Below the pieces are notes generated by a model. The model made no database searches and was not told the DNA's origin. It saw only the letters and a list, made by a program, of their open reading frames with translations. The position numbers were made by a program, and so were the translations under genes. 64,000 bases of DNA from an uncultured Senegalimassilia sp. (lineage in GTDB: Bacteria; Actinomycetota; Coriobacteriia; Coriobacteriales; Eggerthellaceae): contig NZ_CAKUAT010000006.1 in assembly GCF_934636665.1 (NCBI RefSeq), forward strand, positions 72,172 to 136,171, given 5' to 3'. Below are positions 15,408-21,928 of this stretch, in pieces; the first letter of the stretch is position 1, and each line of letters begins with the position of its first letter.

Positions 15408-15514
15408 GCATCGGGATGGCAACGGTTTGCCTAAAGCGGTTGGGCGTTGCGTATACTGGGGATATCGAAGCGGGGTCCGAACGCGGCCCCTGCAATCAAG
15501 AGAAAGGTCCGATC

Positions 15515-16021
15515 ATGACCGAGCATAACGATAACCCCATTCCGCAGACCGAGCAGCCGGCTTCCCCGCAGACGCCCGCCCAGCCTGTTCCTCAGCAGCA
15601 GCCTCAAGCTCAGCCCGGCGACCAGCCGCAAAGCGGCCCCGGCGCTTCCCAGGTGCCTCCGACCCAGCCCCAGCCCGGGCAGCCGTATGCGCAGGCACAG
15701 CAGCATCAGCCCTACGAACAGCCCATGTATGCGCAGCCGGTGTATCCCCCGGCGCCGCTCATGAAGCTGTCGGGCGGCATGAAGTTCGCCTGGTTCGTCA
15801 TCGGCGCGTTGGTGGGCATCCCGGGCATCCTGCTTGCCTGGGTGTGCAATGCAGATAAGTACCCCCAGGTGAAAAATGATGCGGTGAAGTTCTCCGCCAT
15901 CGGTTTCGCCGTATGGATGCTCGCCGGCATCATCTTCACCGTCATGATAGGCGGCATGCTCGCTGCGTTCGTGGCCGCTGTCGATCCCAGCTACTACGGC
16001 GCTTACGCCGGAACCTGGTAG
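15515..16021 (+). CDS. Small membrane protein with Pro/Gln-rich N-terminus
   Basis: The 168-residue protein has an 80-residue cytoplasmic low-complexity region rich in Pro, Gln and Ala with PYAQAQQ/MYAQPVY-type repeats. Two membrane helices follow: KFAWFVIGALVGIPGILLAW and FSAIGFAVWMLAGIIFTVMI. Similar architectures occur in small actinobacterial envelope proteins, but I recognise no specific family. ATG 15515 follows GAGAAAGG. TATACT at 15452-15457 is a probable -10. It is a single-gene unit with terminators on both sides. The function is unknown. Confidence 0.8.
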   Translation: MTEHNDNPIPQTEQPASPQTPAQPVPQQQPQAQPGDQPQSGPGASQVPPTQPQPGQPYAQAQQHQPYEQPMYAQPVYPPAPLMKLSGGMKFAWFVIGALVGIPGILLAWVCNADKYPQVKNDAVKFSAIGFAVWMLAGIIFTVMIGGMLAAFVAAVDPSYYGAYAGTW

Positions 16022-16153
16022 TGCTGGGTTTTGCAACGACGGCCATCCGCGACGCACGGTATCTCGGACGGCCGTGTTCGGGCCCTTGCCGGGTCTAGCT
16101 TCAGCAGCCGGACACGCCCTTCGCGTTAGCAAACGTAAACAATATGTTACGAA

Positions 16154-16184
16154 GAAGAGCCCCATCGGGGCTCTTCCATATTTT
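16154..16184 (+). terminator. Rho-independent terminator
   Basis: A 10-bp perfect stem GAAGAGCCCC with its complement, a 3-base loop and a CATATTTT tail. Confidence 0.75.
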
Positions 16185-16268
16185 CGGGAATCGCCGGTGG
16201 TACAATCAGCCAGTTTTTCAAAACGCCCGGTATGCGGGCAAACGAGGCTGCAAATCGAAGGAGCGAAC

Positions 16269-17540
16269 ATGGCACGTCCCATGACTATGGCCGAGAAGAT
16301 CTTGGCCGCCCATGCGGGGCTTGACGAGGTCGAGCCGGGGCAGTTGATCGAGTGCAATCTCGACCTGGTGCTTTCCAACGACATCACGTCGCCTATCGCC
16401 ATCAAGAATTTCAAGCAGATCGGCGTGGAGAAGGTGTTCGACCCCACCAAGATCGCCCTGGTTCCCGACCATTACGTTCCGAACAAGGACATCAAAAGCG
16501 CCGAGCAGGCCAAGCAGGTGCGCGATTTCGCCCGTGAACAGGGCATCACGCATTACTACGAGGTCGGCTGCATGGGCGTCGAGCACGCGCTGCTGCCCGA
16601 GCAGGGCGTCGTGGGCGCGGGCGATCTGATCATCGGCGCCGATTCCCATACCTGTACCTATGGCGCCCTCGGCGCGTTCTCCACCGGCGTGGGCTCCACC
16701 GACGCCGCCGTGGGCTATGCCACGGGCAAGGCGTGGTTCAAGGTGCCCGAAAGCCTGCTGTTCAAGATCGACGGCCAGCTTGCCCCCGGCGTCACCGGCA
16801 AGGACGTCATCCTGTACATCATCGGCATGATCGGCGTTGACGGCGCGCTGTACAAGGCCATGGAGTTCACGGGCAGCGCCATCCGCAGCATGTCCATGGA
16901 CCAGCGCCTTTCCATCTCCAACATGGCCATCGAGGCCGGCGGCAAGGCGGGCCTTATCGAGGTCGACGACATCACGCGCGCCTACATGGACGGCCGCACC
17001 GAGCGCCCCTATACCGAATATCATTCCGACCCCGACGCCGTGTACGCCCACGTGTACGAGATCGACGCCGCCGACATCCCAGCTACCGTTGCATGGCCGC
17101 ACCTGCCGTCCAACACGCGCCCGGCGGCGGAATCCCGCGACGTGAAGATCGACCAGGCCGTCATCGGCAGCTGCACCAACGGCCGTTTGGAGGATATGCG
17201 TCAGGCCGCCGATGTGCTGCGCGGCCGCAAGGTGCACCCCGACGTGCGCTGCATCGTCATCCCGGCAACGCAGGCCGTGTACAAGCAGTGCATCGCCGAG
17301 GGCTTGATGGACGTGTTCCTCGATGCCAATTGCGCCGTTTCCACGCCCACGTGCGGCCCGTGCTTGGGCGGCTACATGGGCATCTTGGCCGCCGGCGAGC
17401 GCTGCGTGTCCACCTCGAACCGCAACTTCGTCGGCCGCATGGGCGACCCCACGTCCGAGGTCTACCTGGCAAGCCCGGCGGTTGCCGCGGCCAGCGCCGT
17501 GCTCGGCCACATCGGCCTGCCCGAGGATATTGCGGAATAA
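16269..17540 (+). CDS. leuC: 3-isopropylmalate dehydratase large subunit
   Basis: This 423-residue aconitase-fold subunit isomerises 2- to 3-isopropylmalate in leucine synthesis with LeuD. It shows GADSHTCTYGALGAFSTGVGS (His/substrate region) and the [4Fe-4S] ligands: Cys in GSCTNGR and the CGPC pair in TPTCGPCLGG. It belongs to the roughly 420-residue class shared by bacteria and archaea that hold LeuC and LeuD as separate subunits. ATG 16269 follows GAAGGAG. TACAAT at 16201-16206 behind GGTGG is the probable -10. leuD starts 22 bases after the stop. Confidence 0.95.
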   Translation: MARPMTMAEKILAAHAGLDEVEPGQLIECNLDLVLSNDITSPIAIKNFKQIGVEKVFDPTKIALVPDHYVPNKDIKSAEQAKQVRDFAREQGITHYYEVGCMGVEHALLPEQGVVGAGDLIIGADSHTCTYGALGAFSTGVGSTDAAVGYATGKAWFKVPESLLFKIDGQLAPGVTGKDVILYIIGMIGVDGALYKAMEFTGSAIRSMSMDQRLSISNMAIEAGGKAGLIEVDDITRAYMDGRTERPYTEYHSDPDAVYAHVYEIDAADIPATVAWPHLPSNTRPAAESRDVKIDQAVIGSCTNGRLEDMRQAADVLRGRKVHPDVRCIVIPATQAVYKQCIAEGLMDVFLDANCAVSTPTCGPCLGGYMGILAAGERCVSTSNRNFVGRMGDPTSEVYLASPAVAAASAVLGHIGLPEDIAE

Positions 17541-17562
17541 CGGATAAGGGAAGGAACCGATC

Positions 17563-18060
17563 ATGCATTTCAAGGGTACCGCGCATCGTTACGGCCGCGA
17601 CATCGACACCGACGTCATCATCCCGGCCCGTTACCTCAACTCCTCCGACCCCGAGTGGCTGGCAGCGCACTGCCTGGAGGATCTGGACAAGGACTTCGTG
17701 AAGAAGGTGCAGAAAGGCGACATCATCGTGGCCGACGAGAACTTCGGCTGCGGATCTTCGCGCGAACATGCGCCCATCGCCATCAAGGCCGCAGGCGTGG
17801 GCGTGGTCATCGCCAAGTCCTTCGCGCGCATCTTCTACCGCAACTCCATCAACACCGGTCTGGCCATCATGGAATGCCCCGAGGCCGTCGACGCCATCAA
17901 GCAGGGCGATGTCGTGGACGTCGATGCCGATGCGGGCGTCATCACCAACACCACCACCGGTGAAACGTTCAAGGCCCAGCCGTTCCCGCCGTTCATCCGC
18001 GAGATCATCGAGGAAGGCGGCCTGATCAACCGCACCCGCAAGGTGCTCGGCATCGAATAG
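17563..18060 (+). CDS. leuD: 3-isopropylmalate dehydratase small subunit
   Basis: This 165-residue swivel subunit completes the LeuCD active site. It has the family marks GRDIDTDVIIPARYL and the GCGSSREHAPIAIK signature (ENFGCGSSREHAP). Length is typical of the short LeuD class. It is immediately downstream of leuC and translated from ATG 17563 behind GGAAGG. leuB is 2 kb further on, separated by a minus-strand gene, so the leucine genes are split here, and the REP-like palindromes directly after leuD mark the operon end. Confidence 0.95.
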   Translation: MHFKGTAHRYGRDIDTDVIIPARYLNSSDPEWLAAHCLEDLDKDFVKKVQKGDIIVADENFGCGSSREHAPIAIKAAGVGVVIAKSFARIFYRNSINTGLAIMECPEAVDAIKQGDVVDVDADAGVITNTTTGETFKAQPFPPFIREIIEEGGLINRTRKVLGIE

Positions 18061-18079
18061 CCTTTAGCGGCGCCGACTC

Positions 18080-18159
18080 GTGAACAGGGGACGGAGGTGT
18101 GTTCACGGTTGGCTTTCACGATGCAGAAGGAAGCTCGTGAACACACCTCCGTCCCCTGT
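18080..18159. repeat. Inverted pair of REP-like palindromes (REPIN-like)
   Basis: Two copies of a roughly 26-bp element in opposite orientation (18080-18106 and 18137-18159) flank a 30-base spacer. Each copy is an imperfect palindrome with outer arms GTGAACA/TGTTCAC and a core ACCTCCGTCCCC or its complement. The same pair occurs after hisS. The layout matches REP doublets mobilised by RAYT transposases; no such transposase is in the window. Confidence 0.85.
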
Positions 18160-18210
18160 GCACTGTCCCCCCCCTCCGAGGGGGGAGTGGGGTACCAACC
18201 GCAAACTGAG

Positions 18211-18248
18211 AAGAGGGCGGCTTGCGCATGGCAAGCCGCCCTCTTGCT
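18211..18248 (+). terminator. Terminator downstream of leuD
   Basis: A 15-bp perfect stem with a 5-base loop; the 3' arm runs into CTCTTGCTTT. It sits between the REP copies. Confidence 0.7.
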
Positions 18249-18371
18249 TTCAGGGCAGGCAATGCTCCCTGGACGCGTCCGCGTTCTCTGTTTGCACACG
18301 TGAACGCGCTTCTACCCCGGTTCGCACCTGCTTTTGGCTGCGAATGCGCCTGCGCCCCCAGTTCACCAACC

Positions 18372-18397
18372 GTGAACACACCTCCGTCCCCTGTTCA
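18372..18397 (+). repeat. Single REP-like palindrome
   Basis: A third copy near leuD of the same element, in the orientation of the 18137 copy and identical over 23 bases. It lies 33 bases from the end of the minus-strand zinc-ribbon gene. Between it and the 18211 terminator no gene is seen. Confidence 0.85.
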
Positions 18398-18429
18398 TTT
18401 GCGGTTCAGGGATGTGCGGCGGGACGCGT

Positions 18430-19767
18430 CTACTCCCCGAACAGCCTGCTGAGCAGGCCTTTGCGGCGCGGTTTCTCTTCCCGGTACGTGCCTTCGCCGG
18501 CCGTTGCCGTTTGGACGGCGCCCCCGTTGCCGCCGATGCGGATGATCTTGTACAAAAACGGCGATTTCGCGTACTTCACCTCGATGGGCGTTGCATGCAC
18601 GGTGCTCTCGGCGGACAGATAAAGGCCGGGGTTGAGCGGCGCCTGCACGTGGATTTCCTTTTTCTCGCTGAACACCACGGCTGCGGCGCGGCCCGTCTGC
18701 CCGTTCACGGCTATGCGTACCTGCTCGCCATCGCGCCCGTCCGAGGTGGGACGATCGACGTAATAGACGGGCACGAGCATCAACCCCGATGCGTGTTTGC
18801 GCACGCTGCGGGCCCATTGACGCATGCTCTTCTTGCCGTAGCCGAACGCCTTCTCGGCATCGTTTCCCGCCAGCGAATACGTTAGCTTGTCGATGACGGC
18901 GCTCTTCTTCAGCAGGCCTTCGACGGCTATGACGCGGAAATCGCCTTCCTGCATGGCGGGGTCGAACGGGGCCACCGTCGAGAAATCCCACGGTTCGAGC
19001 AGGCCCATGAGCGGTATGTCGACGAAATAGGTCTTCGGCCATGCCCAATCGAGCACCTCGAAGTACACCTGCGATTCCTTCCCCGGCATCTTGCCGGGGA
19101 AGGACGCCATCATACGCAGGTCGGCAAGCTCCACGGGCACGTACGTGAGCGCCATCTGCTCTCCGATGGCCTTATCCACGTCGTGCCCGGCGAAGGCCTC
19201 GGGGTGCTGGTGTGCAAGCGCAAGGGCGTTCGCGCGCGCCTGCTGGGCGGAGATGCGGCAGGGAAGGGCCTGCTCAGGGATGTATTCCGCTCCCGTTCCC
19301 ATGGAAAGCCGCTTGCTGAACGTGCCGGGTTTGAGCAGGTCGGCGACGCCGATCTTGTTGCCGCACGAGGGGCACTCGAACACGCTTTGGGTGGATTTGC
19401 CCTCGAAGGCCGCCCCGCAAAACGGGCAGGGGACGCTCATGTGCTCGGCGTTTTGGAACTCGTCGGCGGTTGCGGGGTCTTCCCATAGCAGTCGCTCGAG
19501 CAGCGACATGTTGCGCCAGTAGGGCTTGTAGTAGTACCAATCGGAATCCTGCGCGGGCTCAAGCTGCGAGACGTGCGTCAGCTTCAGCAGGCCGTCGACC
19601 ACCTGAAGCGGCGTATGGCGAATGCCCATGGCGGGTGCCGGCTCCGGTCCGCCCTCGGCCCAGGGCGTGCTCGCCCCGCAATAGGCGCAATCGAAGCTGC
19701 GGTTTTGCTGGTGGGAGTACATGGGGCCGCCGCAGTTGCGGCATTTGATGGCGAAGAACCCTTCCAT
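18430..19767 (-). CDS. Zinc-ribbon protein of unknown function
   Basis: The 445-residue protein carries two zinc ribbons: CRNCGG...CAYCG at residues 9-30 and CPFCGA...CPSCG at about 123-145. The remaining 300 residues form a mixed alpha/beta region without membrane helices, ending in a basic KPRRKGLLSRLFGE tail that could be an amphipathic helix. ATG 19767 follows a perfect AGGAGG. The gene lies between leuCD and leuB on the opposite strand, which looks accidental. I recognise no family beyond the ribbons; similar proteins are usually annotated as TFIIB-type zinc ribbon proteins. Confidence 0.8.
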   Translation of the reverse strand: MEGFFAIKCRNCGGPMYSHQQNRSFDCAYCGASTPWAEGGPEPAPAMGIRHTPLQVVDGLLKLTHVSQLEPAQDSDWYYYKPYWRNMSLLERLLWEDPATADEFQNAEHMSVPCPFCGAAFEGKSTQSVFECPSCGNKIGVADLLKPGTFSKRLSMGTGAEYIPEQALPCRISAQQARANALALAHQHPEAFAGHDVDKAIGEQMALTYVPVELADLRMMASFPGKMPGKESQVYFEVLDWAWPKTYFVDIPLMGLLEPWDFSTVAPFDPAMQEGDFRVIAVEGLLKKSAVIDKLTYSLAGNDAEKAFGYGKKSMRQWARSVRKHASGLMLVPVYYVDRPTSDGRDGEQVRIAVNGQTGRAAAVVFSEKKEIHVQAPLNPGLYLSAESTVHATPIEVKYAKSPFLYKIIRIGGNGGAVQTATAGEGTYREEKPRRKGLLSRLFGE

Positions 19768-20042
19768 ATAAGGCCTCCTTGGGCGTAGGGGCTGTTGCTT
19801 GCGAGTATGCCTGAGCCGCCGTGCCCGCGGCAAGCCCCGCGCGGCCCAAAAAGCAGCACCTCCGGCAATGGAGCGGCCCATTTCGCGAAAACGCCCGGAT
19901 GACGGCGCCGCCGCTTCGTCGCCAAAGCGCGCATCGTCCTGCGTGGACATATCCATATTTCCCACGGGAATAGGCTGTTTGGAAGCCCTAGTGCGTTACT
20001 ATGTGAACGTAACCGAATCACCTTTTGAAAGAGGCTCGCATC

Positions 20043-21152
20043 ATGACGAAGCAATACGACATCTGCCTGTTGCCGGGCGATGGCATCGGCCCTGAGATCA
20101 TCGCGGAGGGCGTGAAGGTCCTCAACGCCGTCGGCGCGAAGTACGGCACGCGCTTCGATTGCAAGGAATCGCTTATCGGCGGCGCTGCCATCGACGCGGA
20201 GGGCGATCCGCTGCCGGCAGCCACGCTCGAGGCCGCGAAGGCGGCCGACGCCGTGCTGCTCGCCGCGGTGGGCGGGCCGAAGTGGGATACCACCGACCCG
20301 GGCGCGCCGCGTCCCGAGGCGGGCCTTTTGGGCATCCGCAAGGGCCTGGGCCTGTATACCAACCTGCGCCCTGTGCAGATCTTCGATGCGCTTGCGGGCG
20401 CTTCCACGCTCAAGCCCGAGGTCATCGAGGGCGTCGACCTCATGATCGTGCGCGAGCTCACCGGCGGTCTGTACTTCGGCAAGCGCGAGCGCTTTTACGA
20501 CGAGGAAGGCGCCGGCACCGATGGCGCCAAGGGCCAGCGCGCTTACGACACGCTCGAGTACCGCGAGTACGAGGTGGAGCGCATCGCCCGCCAGGCGTTC
20601 GAGGCTGCTCGCAAGCGCCGTGGCAAGGTGACCAGCGTCGATAAGGCCAACGTGCTCGAGACCAGCCGCATGTGGCGTGAGATCGTGCACCGCATCGGCG
20701 AGCAGGAGTACCCCGACGTGCAGATCGAGGACCTGCTGGTGGACAACACCGCCATGCAGCTGATCAACCGTCCTGCCGACTTCGACGTAGTGGTCACCGA
20801 GAACATGTTCGGCGACATCCTCTCCGACGAGGCCGCGCAGATCACGGGCTCCCTTGGCATGCTGGCATCCGCAAGCCTTGGCGACTCCACGGCGCTGTAC
20901 GAGCCCAGCCACGGCAGCGCTCCGGATATCGCCGGCAAGGGCATTGCAAACCCGCTGGCGCAGATCCTGTCCGTCGAGATGATGCTTCGCTACAGCTTCG
21001 GCATGAACGAGGCTGCTGACGATATCCGCCGCGCGGTCACCGAGGTGCTCGACGAGGGTTGGCGCACGGGCGACCTGAAGGACGCCGCGACGCCCGCCGA
21101 CAAGGTGGTCGGCTGCGCCGGCATGGGCGATCTGGTGGTTTCGCATCTGTAA
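20043..21152 (+). CDS. leuB: 3-isopropylmalate dehydrogenase
   Basis: This 369-residue NAD-dependent enzyme oxidatively decarboxylates 3-isopropylmalate in leucine synthesis. Visible features are LLPGDGIGPEI, the substrate arginines in LGLYTNLRPVQIF and MIVRELTGGLYFG, the catalytic Lys/Asp region (VTSVDKANVLETSRMWR, then DNTAMQLINRP), and the NAD site ENMFGDILSDEAAQ followed by EPSHGSAPDIAGKG. ATG 20043 follows GAAAGAGG. TACTAT just before 20000 is a probable -10. It is transcribed apart from leuCD, divergent from the zinc-ribbon gene. Confidence 0.96.
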   Translation: MTKQYDICLLPGDGIGPEIIAEGVKVLNAVGAKYGTRFDCKESLIGGAAIDAEGDPLPAATLEAAKAADAVLLAAVGGPKWDTTDPGAPRPEAGLLGIRKGLGLYTNLRPVQIFDALAGASTLKPEVIEGVDLMIVRELTGGLYFGKRERFYDEEGAGTDGAKGQRAYDTLEYREYEVERIARQAFEAARKRRGKVTSVDKANVLETSRMWREIVHRIGEQEYPDVQIEDLLVDNTAMQLINRPADFDVVVTENMFGDILSDEAAQITGSLGMLASASLGDSTALYEPSHGSAPDIAGKGIANPLAQILSVEMMLRYSFGMNEAADDIRRAVTEVLDEGWRTGDLKDAATPADKVVGCAGMGDLVVSHL

Positions 21153-21277
21153 GCACCGACCGGCGGGGAAGTTCCCGCTGCGACAGGTTCACGGGGTTGC
21201 GGTGCGGCCCCGTGCGGTAAACTGTTCGTGCGGATCGGCGCCGCGCCGCCGCACCCCTTCGACGAAAGGAACCTCAA

Positions 21278-21643
21278 ATGGCCGATGACTGCCTGTTCTG
21301 CAAACTCATCTCCGGGGAGATCCCCACGAACAAGGTGTACGAGGACGATATCTGCTTCGCGTTCGACGACATCGAGCCCGAGGCTCCCGTGCATACCCTG
21401 CTTGTCCCGAAGAAGCACTACGACGACCTGTGCGACGGCATCCCGGCCGAGGTGCTCGGCCATATGCTGTCCGTGGTGCCGAAGGTCGCCGAGCTCAAGG
21501 GCGTGCGCGAGTCCGGCTTTCGCACGGTCATGAACACCGGCCCCGACTCCGCCGCAACGGTCAAGCACTTCCACATCCATATCCTGGGCGGCGTGAAGAT
21601 GGGTCGCTTCACGTTCGAGAACTCCCAGCGCGTGGAGGGCTAG
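21278..21643 (+). CDS. HIT-family (HinT-like) nucleotide-binding protein
   Basis: This 121-residue protein has the N-terminal zinc-type CLFCKLISGEIP segment of HinT proteins, the central APVHTLLVPKKHY, and the catalytic histidine triad in KHFHIHILGG. HinT enzymes hydrolyse adenosine 5'-phosphoramidates and related adenylates. Length and order of motifs are standard. It starts at ATG 21278 behind GAAAGG, 125 bases after leuB, with its own terminator. Confidence 0.92.
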   Translation: MADDCLFCKLISGEIPTNKVYEDDICFAFDDIEPEAPVHTLLVPKKHYDDLCDGIPAEVLGHMLSVVPKVAELKGVRESGFRTVMNTGPDSAATVKHFHIHILGGVKMGRFTFENSQRVEG

Positions 21644-21679
21644 CGCCCGAAATCGCAGCGCAATAGGCTTCGATCGCAG

Positions 21680-21716
21680 AACGCCGCTTGCCGAAAAGGC
21701 AGGCGGCGTTTTCGTT
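21680..21716 (+). terminator. Rho-independent terminator after the HIT gene
   Basis: AACGCCGC-GCC pairs with GGC-GGCGGCGTT over an interior mismatch, with a GAAAA loop and a TTTTCGTTT tail. Confidence 0.75.
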
Positions 21717-21737
21717 TCGCTACGGACGCTTTGGGTG

Positions 21738-21808
21738 CGGACACTTCGGGAGCTTGGCCTTAAGCGTGTTCGCAACAGACTCTTCGGGGACGTAGCGTTA
21801 AGTGTCCG
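21738..21808. repeat. Second inverted/tandem repeat element
   Basis: CGGACACTT at 21738-21746 is inverted as AAGTGTCCG at 21800-21808. The interior also contains two diverged direct copies (CTTCGGGAGC and CTTCGGGGAC, CTTAAGCGTG and GTTAAGTGTC). It looks like a decayed REP-type doublet unrelated to the leuD/hisS element. Confidence 0.5.
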
Positions 21809-21928
21809 GTTCGGAAGCCCCTTTCGCTGCAACGCATCCATCGACGATGAAAGCCGTCGACCAGCGGGTCGGCGGCTTCTCGCATACTCTGGTAAGCTAT
21901 TCGCCGGCATTTGAAAGGATGGTTCAGC

